NCBI RefSeq assembly: GCF_002838835.1
Contig: NZ_NHPP01000009.1
Span: 124,001 to 188,000 of the forward strand
DNA: 64,000 bases
DNA from: Siphonobacter sp. SORGH_AS_0500
Lineage (GTDB): Bacteria > Bacteroidota > Bacteroidia > Cytophagales > Spirosomataceae
Reading direction: 5' to 3'
Numbering within the stretch: the first letter of the stretch is position 1; each line of letters starts with the position of its first letter. Shown one piece after another: positions 39,568 through 48,908 of this stretch. Position numbers and translations under genes: made by a program. The notes below the pieces were generated by a model. That model was not told the origin of the DNA and made no database searches. It saw only the letters and a program-made list of their open reading frames with translations.

Positions 39568-40410
39568 TTAGATACGAATGGGAAGACCCTGATCTTTAAG
39601 GTAATTTTTTAAATCCGGAATACCGATTTCGCGGAAGTGGAAAATACTGGCCGCTAGCCCTGCGTCAGCTTTACCCGTAGTAAAGACCTGCTGGAAGTGC
39701 TCCATGTTTCCCGCCCCGCCCGAAGCAATGACCGGAATACTCAACGCTCCTGAAACGGTAGCCGTTAAATCCAGAGCAAAACCAGCTTTGGTACCGTCGG
39801 CGTCCATCGAGGTTAATAAAATTTCCCCTGCTCCCCGCTCCTGAGCTTCTTTGGCCCAGGCAATCGTGCGAAGCTCGGTAGGCTTTCTTCCCCCGTGGGT
39901 ATGCACAATGTGTTCGATGATGAGCTTTTCATCGTGTGAGCTAACACGTTCGGAGCCAAAACGGTCGGTTACTCTTTCCTGGTGACTGATGGTCTGAACA
40001 GGCACCGAAATTTCCCTAGTATCGATGGCGACGATGATGCACTGCGAACCGAATTGCAGAGCCAGTTCATCAATTAGCTCGGGACGGCGAACCGCCGACG
40101 AGTTAATGGAGATCTTGTCGGCTCCGGCATTGAGTAAGGCGGAAACATCTTCAACCGAACTGATACCGCCGCCAACGGTAAAAGGAATATTGACGTGCTG
40201 GGCCACCTTACGAACCAAGTCCACCAGGGTTTTGCGGTTATCCACCGTGGCAGTAATGTCCAAAAAGACGAGTTCATCGGCTCCTTGCTCAGCGTAAAGG
40301 GCTCCCAGTTCAACGGGATCACCCGCGTCGCGAAGATTAACAAAGTTGGTACCTTTTACCGTGCGTCCATCTTTGATATCTAAACAGGGTATAATGCGTT
40401 TGGTTAACAT
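39568..40410 (-). CDS. hisF: Imidazole glycerol phosphate synthase cyclase subunit HisF, with an insertion
   Basis: A TIM-barrel synthase that makes imidazole glycerol phosphate and AICAR with ammonia from HisH. The catalytic Asp residues are visible in PCLDIKDG and VAIDTRE. The length of 280 aa is about 28 above the usual 250-255. The excess is one insertion (about residues 135-165, [20 protein letters not shown] and on) between AIDTREI and [10 protein letters not shown], where most HisF have a short turn. The rest, including [10 protein letters not shown] and [10 protein letters not shown], is standard. In the operon between hisA and hisI. Confidence 0.95.
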   Translation of the reverse strand: MLTKRIIPCLDIKDGRTVKGTNFVNLRDAGDPVELGALYAEQGADELVFLDITATVDNRKTLVDLVRKVAQHVNIPFTVGGGISSVEDVSALLNAGADKISINSSAVRRPELIDELALQFGSQCIIVAIDTREISVPVQTISHQERVTDRFGSERVSSHDEKLIIEHIVHTHGGRKPTELRTIAWAKEAQERGAGEILLTSMDADGTKAGFALDLTATVSGALSIPVIASGGAGNMEHFQQVFTTGKADAGLAASIFHFREIGIPDLKNYLKDQGLPIRI

Positions 40411-40422
40411 GCCTGATTTTCT

Positions 40423-41139
40423 TTAAGCGAACGTACGTAAATCACTTAGGGTAACTCTTCCTTCGTAAATAGCCTTGCCCACAATCACACCGTACACATT
40501 CATATCGGCGAGTTTGGTTAAATCATCCATGCTACTTACCCCACCCGAAGCGATAATCTTCAGCTCGGGGGACTGTTCCTGCAATTTCTTATAAAGGTCA
40601 AAACTGGGTCCCTGAAGTAAGCCATCTTTGGCTACGTCGGTAGAGATAATGTATTGAATACCTTTCTCCTCCCAGTTTTTCACAAAATCATAGACCCAAA
40701 GTTCGGTACCTTCTTCCCAACCACTCACCGCGATACGTTCGTTTTTAGCATCTGCACCCAAAATCATTTTCTCTCCGCCAAAGCGGCTCAGCCAGCTTTC
40801 AAACAGATCTGGATTTTTTACGGCAATACTGCCCCCTGTTACCTGTCTGGCCCCGCTTTCAAAAACGATCTTTAAGTCTTCATCCGACTGAACACCCCCA
40901 CCAAAATCCACATGTAAAGAAGTCTGACTGGCAATCCGCTCCAGAACTTTGTAGTTAATAACCTTTTTGGCCTTAGCTCCGTCCAAATCCACTAAATGCA
41001 AACGCGTCAGTCCGGCTCCTTCAAATTCTTTGGCCACTTCGAGCGGATTGGCATTATAAATCGTCTTCTGGGAATAATCGCCCTGAGTCAATCGAACGGC
41101 CTTGCCTTCAATCAAATCAATTGCGGGAATAATGTACAT
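40423..41139 (-). CDS. hisA: Phosphoribosylformimino-5-aminoimidazole carboxamide isomerase HisA
   Basis: A 238-aa TIM-barrel isomerase of histidine synthesis that opens the ribose ring of ProFAR. The N-terminal Asp (PAIDLIEGKAVRLTQGDY) and the second catalytic Asp region (IISTDVAKDGLLQGPSFDLY) are present, as are the phosphate loops (FGGGVQSDEDL, ASGGVSSMDDL). It is a close structural relative of hisF, encoded 12 bp before it. Normal length. Confidence 0.96.
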   Translation of the reverse strand: MYIIPAIDLIEGKAVRLTQGDYSQKTIYNANPLEVAKEFEGAGLTRLHLVDLDGAKAKKVINYKVLERIASQTSLHVDFGGGVQSDEDLKIVFESGARQVTGGSIAVKNPDLFESWLSRFGGEKMILGADAKNERIAVSGWEEGTELWVYDFVKNWEEKGIQYIISTDVAKDGLLQGPSFDLYKKLQEQSPELKIIASGGVSSMDDLTKLADMNVYGVIVGKAIYEGRVTLSDLRTFA

Positions 41140-41193
41140 TCCGTTACGTTATAGTTTTGTAGAAACGTGATTCCTCACGTCTGGTTCGTTTGA

Positions 41194-41778
41194 TTATAAA
41201 GCCAGGAAATTTTCCAGAATGGTTTGTCCTTCCTTACCGCTGATTTCGGCGTGAAACTGAGCCGCATAGAAATTGTCTCTATGTAGCATGGCCGAAAACG
41301 GAACCACATAGTCGCAAGTCGCTACCGTGTATTTATTAACGGGGGCCGCGTAACTGTGCACAAAATAGACAAAGGGATTTTCCGTTAACCCGCTAGTTAA
41401 GGGCGACTTCAGGTCGTACAGGTTGTTCCATCCCACGTGCGGCACTTTCAACGACCCGCTGGGGAAACGTTTGACATCCACTGGAAAAATATTTAGTGCG
41501 TCCGTATTATTTTCTTCGGAAAAGCGGCACATCAGTTGCATGCCCACGCAAGTTCCCAGAACGGGTTGTTTTAAAGTCGGAATAACCTGATCCAGACCCT
41601 TTTCCCTCAAATATGCCATGGCTGTGGAAGCTTCGCCTACACCAGGGAAAATGACTTTATCCGCCGAACGAATTTCCTCTTCGTCGTCGGTCCAGAGGTA
41701 AGACGCCCCGATTCGTTCCAGAGCGTAACGCACACTCTGTACATTACCGGCGTTGTATTTGATAATAACGGTTTTCAT
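41194..41778 (-). CDS. hisH: Imidazole glycerol phosphate synthase glutaminase subunit HisH
   Basis: A 194-aa class I glutamine amidotransferase that supplies ammonia to HisF. The nucleophile Cys is in LGTCVGMQLMC; the His and Glu of the triad are in AQFHAEISG (most homologues have FHPEKS). The oxyanion-region motif PHVGWN is present. It is the first structural gene of the operon and follows the leader/attenuator by 29 bp. hisG, hisD, hisC and hisB are not in this window. Confidence 0.95.
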   Translation of the reverse strand: MKTVIIKYNAGNVQSVRYALERIGASYLWTDDEEEIRSADKVIFPGVGEASTAMAYLREKGLDQVIPTLKQPVLGTCVGMQLMCRFSEENNTDALNIFPVDVKRFPSGSLKVPHVGWNNLYDLKSPLTSGLTENPFVYFVHSYAAPVNKYTVATCDYVVPFSAMLHRDNFYAAQFHAEISGKEGQTILENFLAL

Positions 41779-41806
41779 TGCTTTGATTCAGAGAAATGAA
41801 TAAAAA

Positions 41807-41833
41807 AACGCCCGATTCTTGGAATCAGGCGTT
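41807..41833 (-). terminator. Attenuator terminator hairpin upstream of hisH
   Basis: On the minus strand: AACGCCTGATTC, loop, GAATCGGGCGTT, then seven T. It stands between the His-rich leader peptide and hisH, 29 bp before the hisH start. In that position it is best explained as the transcription attenuator of the his operon. Confidence 0.8.
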
Positions 41834-41874
41834 CATATCTGTTATTCGGTAGTGACAGTATCAGGAAACCGGAA

Positions 41875-41937
41875 TCACATCAGCCTGTTGGAGCGGATTA
41901 ATGCGTGAGGATGATGATGAAATACGGTGCAATTCAT
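41875..41937 (-). CDS. Histidine operon leader peptide (20 aa)
   Basis: A minus-strand frame ATG to TGA with four His codons in five (FHHHPHA at residues 6-12): MNCTVFHHHPHALIRS plus NRLM. It lies between a promoter-like box and the terminator hairpin, just upstream of hisH. Ribosome stalling at the His codons when His-tRNA is scarce would be expected to favour read-through. The antiterminator pairing is not obvious by eye: only a short CAGGC/GCCTG match between leader end and terminator arm was found. Confidence 0.75.
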   Translation of the reverse strand: MNCTVFHHHPHALIRSNRLM

Positions 41938-41941
41938 AGGG

Positions 41942-41949
41942 CAAAAGTA
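41942..41949 (-). promoter_or_regulatory. -7 promoter box of the his operon
   Basis: TACTTTTG on the minus strand (TAnnTTTG), only 4 bp before the leader ATG, the same box as at the tRNA-Phe promoter. Transcription would begin at or very near the ATG, so the leader may be translated from a leaderless mRNA. The -33 element is weak. Confidence 0.55.
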
Positions 41950-41988
41950 GAGTATTTTTTGAGAATTAGGTTGCTCCTGTAGATAATT

Positions 41989-44900
41989 CTACGGATTCGT
42001 AGAAACGTTTAGCGTAGCGTTAGGTTCAAAATATTGAAGAACTCCGCCGTTTTCAATCTGAAGGCTTTTACCCAACGTGACCAGTTTCTGAGCTTTTACG
42101 GTATGCCCAGATCGAATCGTAACGGCATCACAAACCGTTGGTATTCGACCGCAACTCCAGGTACTGGCAACGCTCCAGATACCCGAAGCTACACTTTCGC
42201 ATTTGCCACGGGTAATGATGATGTCATCTACCCGTAATTGATCGCGAGCCCCCGAACCTGTACCCATGAAGTAATACTGCCAGAGTAATTGCACATAAGG
42301 TTTATTCAAAATTGCCGTGGGTAAAGCCACTGGCCCAATCATCTGACTATGTCCAGTGATGTTACGAACGTATTCTATTGGATTACTCTGGTTATCGAGT
42401 AAATCCTGAAAATCTCCACTATTACCCACTCGGTACCGCAGACGAATACGATAGGGACGAGTATTTGCCGTTACGGTTCCACCCGTCCACTGCACTTGAG
42501 CTTCGGTTATATTTTGGGTGTTTAAGGCCAATAAAGCACCGCCTAAACGACCAGGTATATACCCTGGATTGGTATTATCAACACTAGTGTTAATAAAGGA
42601 AACCCATTTTCATTCAATCCGTTAAGTCGCGTACGAGAGGTATGATTGTAAAGACCCAGTACGGTATCCGCTACCGTAGCGACAAGGGTGGGATCTTCTG
42701 TTGACATATGTACAAACTGCATATGGGGCGGATACGTTCCTGCTGTGGCTGAAGAAGACCAGCTTTCCATCCGATAGTCGCATTGAGCCAAGGCGTAGGG
42801 AGTAGGCGTTACTTTAATTACCGCATCTGAAGCAAAAACGGCCTCCAGACTTCGGGCTGAATTTAAACTTGCGATGGTATAGACGCTATCCGTACTAATG
42901 ATAGTATTCGCTTCTTTCCAGTGCATGAACTTATAACCCACCCGAGACCGGGCCGTTACCTTAATGGGATTGCCCTGAAAATAACTTCCCGTCCAAGGAT
43001 AAGGGTTTTGACTAACCCCCGCCGTGCTGGGCACTAACTCTATTGTATTAATTTTGATGTATCCTTGTTCAGTATTAGATACCCCCAGCGTCAAGTTGTA
43101 ATTAGCGGGCAATCCAAATTTGTTACGAATATGCTCCCGCACAAAGTCAGGTCGCTGCTGAATAAATGTCCTGATTTTTTCTACATTCGTCAACCATCCC
43201 TGGTAAGTGTTTCCTTCTGGCCAACGTGTAAAATGCTCCTGCATAGCTGGACTATATTCGTTCTTCATTTCCGTCAGCATTGCACTCGTCCGTGTTGGGT
43301 TGAAGGTGGTATTGAGTAAGTCGGCAAAGCGATTGATGAAATAGACTTTAAACTCATCAATGTCAAGCAAGCGTCTCAGGTAACGAGTATAACCGCCAAA
43401 AACACCGTTATCCGTAGCTGTTGCCAGCGTATTATGGTTAGACTGATTCATCAGTCCCAGACCATAGTCCATATCCTTCAATGCCCAACGCCAGCGTCCG
43501 TCATTACCATAGTGATTGGTTGGCGTGCCGGGAGTCACTCGTTTTCGCCACAAAACCTGATTATTATGAGGCCAATCGGTATTAGAACTGAAGATTTCAG
43601 CAATGTAATAATCCGTGAAGTTTTCTACATCCATTAAGGTCTTCACGTAGGTATAGTTTACTGGATTGTTATTAGCAAAGTAATTGTAAAAGGCATCATA
43701 GGTGGTCTGATCGCCTTCATCAACCTCTATACCAAGGGATAGTGTCAGCAAATCCAAGGAATCCGTTGCAACCCGGTAAAGTTTATTAAAGTAATATTTG
43801 TCGTAACGTTCGTCAAGCGTATGAACGCCCCAATATTCACCGTTTAAAAAGACCACTGCTGCCCGATTGGCCTGCGTAGCTACGGGTAAATGCCTTACCA
43901 TCTTCTGCATAAAGGCATCCGTTAGTAAAGAGTATTTGTAATCGTTACCCCCGCTTCTTAAAATCAGTCGTTTATGAGCTAAAGTAGAGGGCCGGTCGGT
44001 AAATAAAGGATAATCGAACTCGCTATCACTGTATAAACGCAGGCTTTTTCTGAAGATACTACTGGAACATCCCCCATGAATTCGTAAACCAACAGGTTGA
44101 TTGATTACCGTAGTATTAGTAGAGAAAAACTCTACGTTACCGTTTCGCTCCCAAGCCTCTCCCTCGTTCGTAAAATTTCCTTTGGTACAGAATTCTGTCG
44201 CAAAAAATTAGGATCCTCAATTCGTTTATTGTCAAAGTTGACACCAGCCGTGTATATACCCTGATTGTAGTCAAACAAGTGTTTTTCTTCCAGTGAAACT
44301 GAAACTACGGGAATGCTATACCGATTGGGGTTGGGAGTAATGAAAAAGGTTTGGGTAATTGTTTCACTGGGTAAGGCGTTGGCTTTATAAGCCTTGGCTT
44401 TTACTACGGTTCCTTTAAAAACCGGACTCGTTGGGAAATAAAAATTCGGGTCATAATTAGCAGTAGATGACTTTACGGAAAGTTTGTTCGAACTAGAGCT
44501 TTGATCACTGATGGTAAGAGGACCGGTATAAACATAAGACTGATAACTAGCCGATAATAAAGGACCAAAGCCCTGATTTGGCCCTTCAGGATACTGATTT
44601 TTATACGTGAAGGTTTTTGCCGTTAAATTATCTGGGGTTGGCTCTGAACCATCCAGCGTATAATAGATCATAGTCCCCTGATCCTGTGAAGAAATACTTA
44701 GGTTTATATTCTGAGCGTAGAAACCACCCGGTTGCGAAAAACTAGGTGCTTTCAAAAGCTCAGCCAAACCCGCCACTGCATTATTACTAGATCCGGCAGT
44801 AGGGTTTACAAAATAAAGCCAGTCATTACTGCCATCCGGTTTTCGTCCGTAAGAAACATCCGTTTTTTGCGAGCCAAACGTGACACTGTTTACCGTAGTT

Positions 44901-45274
44901 ATACCATCGGGAGAAGTAATAATTACTTGTTCACCATTAGCTGATAACTTAAAGTTAGTATGCAAAGGTCCACGATTTATGGCCTCACTAGCCCAAATAA
45001 CCAGAAACCCTCCGGCAGATCTGGGTAGTGCCTGAGCCCGCAGGAACTTTATATTTTTTTGGATTAGCGGCATCATCTGATAGATAATATCCGGCCAGGT
45101 TGATGGTAGTGGAGGAAGCATTGTAAATCTCAAACCAGTCCTCAAATTCACCAGAACCATCACTAGCTGAATGGCTATTAGAAGCCATTATCTCATTTAC
45201 TACCAGCGTTTGCTGAGCCTGTAGACTGGCTAGAGACAATAGCCATAAACTAATCCATAAAATATTTTTTTCAT
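41989..45274 (-). CDS. Large secreted CotH-kinase / lamin-tail protein, five lost bases
   Basis: A surface or secreted protein built of: signal peptide, lamin-tail domain (VVNEIMASNSHSASDGSGEF and on, about 25-150), a chitobiase/FN3-like domain (YYTLDGSEPTPDN), a CotH kinase domain (RIHGGCSS, FLNGEYWGVHTLDERYDKYY, RWALKDMDYGLG), a bacterial-repeat region (YKFMHWKEANTIIS) and a C-terminal beta region (GIWSVASTWSCGRIPTVCDA). Single-base losses break it at 45265-45271 (A run in the signal peptide; MKKNILWISLWLLSLASLQA after repair), about 45018-45023 (two bases), 44181-44183 and 42595-42597. Repaired length is about 1096 aa. No type IX secretion tail is obvious. CotH domains phosphorylate proteins in spores and other hosts; the substrate here is unknown. 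Confidence 0.85.
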
Positions 45275-45411
45275 AATTAGTGATCGTACTAAATACAAAT
45301 TATTTAAGTATGATCAACCAATTTATTAATAAATATCAATAAAATAGCCAAGCCTTTTAGTATATAGCTAGGTAAGTACCAATAAACTTATTCAACGGTC
45401 TTGTTTTAGCA

Positions 45412-46326
45412 CTAAAACAGCTCCATTTGGTCAACTTTAGGCAGAAAACGAGGTGGCTTTATATCCGTCTTCAAGTGCGTATTGAACTGTTCCACCCAAT
45501 AGGCGGCCAATTCAGGAGCACATTCACTTTGACCGCAGTGAATAAAGGCGTATACTTCCTCTAACCCAGCTTCTTTCCAGGTTTTCAATCGTTCAATCCA
45601 GGCATCCGTTCGGCTGTAATCGGTGGGATGTAACTCATTACCCACAAAACGTAACACCGCTTTAGGAATCGTCAGACTTTGGTGCAAAACATCCCGCCGG
45701 CCAGAAACATCTGTAATGACCAGAGCGTGGCCCGCTTCAGCCACCACTTCACAGGTACGAGCCCAGATTCGGGGCCGATTGAACCAGTCCGCATGCCTGA
45801 ACTCGATGGCAATGGATAGCCCGGAAGGGATCTGTTTGAAAAACTCTACCAGCCCTTTTCCCTTCTGAGGCGTATACGCCGGGCCCATCTGTAAGAAAGG
45901 AATCCCTAGGTGCTCGCCCAGCTTCAGGATTTGCTGGCAAAAGTAAGCCGTTGCCTCCTCGGCGTTTAAGAGCTCTTTCTCATGACTGATGACCTGCGGG
46001 AATTTAGGACAATACGTAAAGCCCGGCGTAGCCGCCTTCTTCCAGCGTTCAATCGTCTCATCACTTGGAATCTGATAATGCGTCGTATTGAGTTCGATGG
46101 TATTGAACTGCTCGGTATAGTGTGGCAGGGCTTCTTTTTCTTTTAATCCAAAAGGATAAATTTTACCAAACCAACTCTTTTCATGCCAAACCGGACAGCC
46201 TACATAGGCCCGAAATTCGTTCGGCGTTGGGGCTGCTTCTAAAACCTGGGTTGTCACCGGATGATCCGGTGGAAGCTGAAAGTTTATCTGATCTATTTTT
46301 TCGGGTGAAACCTTACCAAAATCCAT
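45412..46326 (-). CDS. DUF72-family protein
   Basis: A 304-aa protein of the DUF72 (YecE-like) family, a TIM-barrel fold of unknown reaction. Conserved stretches are YVGCPVWHEKSWFGKIYP at the start, FNTIELNTTHYQIPS and SGLSIAIEFRHADWF. Located 47 bp downstream of recX on the same strand, so it may share its transcript. Length is normal for the family, slightly long at the N-terminus. Confidence 0.9.
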   Translation of the reverse strand: MDFGKVSPEKIDQINFQLPPDHPVTTQVLEAAPTPNEFRAYVGCPVWHEKSWFGKIYPFGLKEKEALPHYTEQFNTIELNTTHYQIPSDETIERWKKAATPGFTYCPKFPQVISHEKELLNAEEATAYFCQQILKLGEHLGIPFLQMGPAYTPQKGKGLVEFFKQIPSGLSIAIEFRHADWFNRPRIWARTCEVVAEAGHALVITDVSGRRDVLHQSLTIPKAVLRFVGNELHPTDYSRTDAWIERLKTWKEAGLEEVYAFIHCGQSECAPELAAYWVEQFNTHLKTDIKPPRFLPKVDQMELF

Positions 46327-46373
46327 CTTTAACGTGCGTTTTGAGGCCTAATGCATTAAAAACTCCGAGCCAC

Positions 46374-46826
46374 TTATTCCCAGTCTTCGCCAAGAATTTT
46401 CCAGACTAAACCGGACTCGTAGCCTTTCCCCAGAGCAAAGCGAACCAGCTTCTGCTTGCGAACGCGGGGATCCTCATCTTTCAGGGAAGCGTCCTTCTTT
46501 TTCAACAGATTTTTCAAAGACTCCAGGTACTGCTCCTCATTAATTTGCTCTAATCCCGTCTTTCGATCTTCGCTATCGAGGCCTTTCCGACGCATTTCCT
46601 GTTCAATCTTCAAACGTCCCCACTGCCGGGTTCTAAATTTTCCCCGGGCAAACGACTGGGCATAACGTTCCTGACTCAAATATCCATCCTCGATGAGCCG
46701 CCCGATGATTTCTTCGGAGTCGTCTTCTGATACATCCCAGCTCTTGAGCTTCTGTTTGACATCCTGCACGGTACGTTCCTGGTAGGCACAAAAGTGAGCC
46801 GCCTGGAGTAAAGCATCTTTATTCAT
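46374..46826 (-). CDS. recX: Regulatory protein RecX
   Basis: A 150-aa all-helical protein with the RecX repeats (AYQERTVQDVKQKLKSWDVS, IIGRLIEDGYLSQERYAQSF, RTRQWGRLKIEQEMRRKGL). RecX binds RecA filaments and blocks recombinase activity. Bacteroidota RecX are of this short kind. No recA is nearby in this window. It is divergent from the MFS gene at 46921. Confidence 0.92.
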   Translation of the reverse strand: MNKDALLQAAHFCAYQERTVQDVKQKLKSWDVSEDDSEEIIGRLIEDGYLSQERYAQSFARGKFRTRQWGRLKIEQEMRRKGLDSEDRKTGLEQINEEQYLESLKNLLKKKDASLKDEDPRVRKQKLVRFALGKGYESGLVWKILGEDWE

Positions 46827-46920
46827 GACTGGTTAGTTATGGACTGGTTTTCAAAAATAACGTCCCGACAAGAACAGACCTCCGGGAATGATTATCTTTA
46901 TCGCTCTTTCCCCTTTGATC

Positions 46921-48123
46921 ATGATCATTCAGTTATATCGCTCAGCCTACAGTGGCCTCTCGCGATCGGTGTGGTTACTGGCAGCCGTTATGTTTATTAA
47001 CCGCTGCGGCACCATGGTAATTCCTTTTTTGGGAGTTTATTTAACGGAATCCCTGCATTTAAGTATTGATAAGTCCGGCGTCGTCATGGCTCTTTTTGGC
47101 GTAGGCTCCATCGTTGGAACCCTCGTGGGCGGACGCTTAACCGACCGACTTGGAGCCTATAACGTCATGTGGATGAGTTTGGGCCTGGGTGGCCTGATGT
47201 TCATTGTTGTGGGTCAGCTTCAATCCTTCGAAGCTCTTTGTCTGGGTACTTTCGTTCTGGGCAGCGTAGCCGAAGCGTTCCGCCCCGCCGTGACGGCTTC
47301 AGTAGCATTATATAGTAGACCCGAAAACCGAACGCGTTCGTATTCATTAAATCGTCTGGCTTTAAATCTGGGCTGGTCAGTAGGACCGGCGGTGGGTGGT
47401 TGGCTGGCTTCTGTTAATTACTCACTTTTATTCTGGGTAGACGGCTGCACCTGCATCGCCGCGGCTATTCTCCTCCGGTTGATCTTACCTAAAACTTCCC
47501 GCTCTTCCGAAGAAGTCACCGAACAATCCAGCCCTACCGACTCGGCTTACCGGGATTATAAATACCTGGTTTTCATGATTTTTGTGACCTTGTTTGCCAT
47601 CAGCTTTTTCCAGTTATTTTCCACTGTTCCGCTGTACTATAAACAGGTGTATCATTTACCCGAAGACCAGATCGGTACCTTAATGGCCCTGAATGGAATC
47701 CTGATTGTGTGTATTGAAATGGTGCTGGTTCATAAACTCGAAAATCGGTACCCTTCTCTACACTTGATGGCTGTGGGAAGTATACTAGTGGCTTGCTCCT
47801 ACTTTATTTTCAATGTCACCTTTGGCGTCTGGTGGTTAGTTATTGCGATGATAACGGCCACTTTTGCTGAAATGTTGGCCATGCCTTTTATGAATACCTA
47901 TGCTTTACAACGGGCAAAACCCCACAATCGTGGCCAATACACGGCTATCTATACTGCCTCTTGGTCCATCGCTCAGATTTCGGCTCCGCTAATCGGAACG
48001 CAGTTCATTAGCCGGATGGGTTTTACTATGGTTTGGTGGCTTATGGTAACCTTCTGCGTCATGGCCGCCTGCGGTTTTTGGGCGATTTATTATAAAACAG
48101 GACGAATTGAAAAACTTTCCTGA
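46921..48123 (+). CDS. MFS transporter
   Basis: A 400-aa 12-helix major facilitator. Typical MFS loop 2-3 motif is GGRLTDRLGAYNVMW (motif A, G-x-x-x-D-R-x-G). The start is placed at 46921 (MIIQLYRSAYSGLSRSVWLL); an upstream ATG at 46888 would add 11 residues. The substrate cannot be told; the family (YfcJ/drug efflux-like) is mixed. Terminates before the hairpin at 48199. Confidence 0.9.
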   Translation: MIIQLYRSAYSGLSRSVWLLAAVMFINRCGTMVIPFLGVYLTESLHLSIDKSGVVMALFGVGSIVGTLVGGRLTDRLGAYNVMWMSLGLGGLMFIVVGQLQSFEALCLGTFVLGSVAEAFRPAVTASVALYSRPENRTRSYSLNRLALNLGWSVGPAVGGWLASVNYSLLFWVDGCTCIAAAILLRLILPKTSRSSEEVTEQSSPTDSAYRDYKYLVFMIFVTLFAISFFQLFSTVPLYYKQVYHLPEDQIGTLMALNGILIVCIEMVLVHKLENRYPSLHLMAVGSILVACSYFIFNVTFGVWWLVIAMITATFAEMLAMPFMNTYALQRAKPHNRGQYTAIYTASWSIAQISAPLIGTQFISRMGFTMVWWLMVTFCVMAACGFWAIYYKTGRIEKLS

Positions 48124-48198
48124 AAATAATCGCATTATTTTTCAAAGGTGAAACTTTAGCATATCTCCCGCCGTTTTACTTACAACTTGGCAGAAATG

Positions 48199-48234
48199 AA
48201 AAAGACACGCTCTTCAGGAACGTGTCTTTTTTTC
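48199..48234. terminator. Bidirectional terminator
   Basis: An 11-bp stem AAAAAGACACG / CGTGTCTTTTT with an 11-base loop and T or A runs on the two sides, between the convergent MFS and DUF2383 genes. Confidence 0.8.
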
Positions 48235-48248
48235 ATTTATAAGCGTTC

Positions 48249-48722
48249 TTATTCTGAATGCACTTCCGTTGCTTTTTCGTGTTTTTCAATGAAGTCCCGA
48301 AGCCTCTGCACAGCATTTTTCAATTCCCCGTAATGTTTGAGTAATAGGGTTTGTACGCTATCCTCACTGAGTTGTATCTGGTCGCATTCCTGTGCATACT
48401 TGGCAAGATTTGCTTCTTCTGCACATAATAAAGCTTTTAAGATAGCCTTGGTATCGTGTCCTGAAAGTTTAGAGCGGAAGTCAATCCAAAGGTTGTGCAA
48501 ATCGCCGGAAAGAGTGCTTTGTTCTTCCCACTCCAGTCCCAGTTGCTCCAGTAACTGATGAATTTCTGACATCATTTCCGCCGACTCCTGCTCGCAGTGG
48601 CTAAACAATTCCTTAAAATGGGGTTCTTTAATTTCATCCTGAGCGTTTCGGTATTGCTCAAGTCGATCACTACAAACAGCATATAAAAAATTCAATATCT
48701 GTCTTTGTTCATTCGAATCCAT
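48249..48722 (-). CDS. PA2169/DUF2383-family four-helix bundle protein
   Basis: A 157-aa soluble all-helical protein of the ferritin-like PA2169 family. Helices carry conserved acidic/His positions (LEQYRNAQDEIKEPHFKELF, CEQESAEMMSEIHQLLEQLG, AILKALLCAEEANLAKYAQE). Members are often upregulated in stress in Bacteroidota, but the role is not known. A near-consensus sigma-54 promoter is 83-98 bp upstream (48805-48820), which ties it to the rpoN-NtrC island it stands beside. Confidence 0.88.
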   Translation of the reverse strand: MDSNEQRQILNFLYAVCSDRLEQYRNAQDEIKEPHFKELFSHCEQESAEMMSEIHQLLEQLGLEWEEQSTLSGDLHNLWIDFRSKLSGHDTKAILKALLCAEEANLAKYAQECDQIQLSEDSVQTLLLKHYGELKNAVQRLRDFIEKHEKATEVHSE

Positions 48723-48804
48723 GCGTGTGGGAAGTTAAGAAATTATAAAATCTGCATTTTCAGCCTGGAATTAGAGCATTTTGAGCAACACATCCCCATT
48801 TATT

Positions 48805-48820
48805 TGAAAATTTAGTGCCA
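48805..48820 (-). promoter_or_regulatory. Sigma-54 (-24/-12) promoter before the DUF2383 gene
   Basis: On the minus strand: TGGCACTAAATTTTCA. The -24 GG and the -12 C sit at the correct spacing, with TTTCA where the consensus has TTGCA. The start of transcription would be near 48794, about 70 bp before the ATG. The same TGGCAC-N5-TTTCA pattern is found at 51335. Confidence 0.7.
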
Positions 48821-48908
48821 CCTATTTCTTATTTTTACCCAAAAGCCTAGTCTGAAAAACTGGCTTAGCTTTTTCAAGGTTATCTCCTCTGATTAACACC
48901 ACCCCTAT

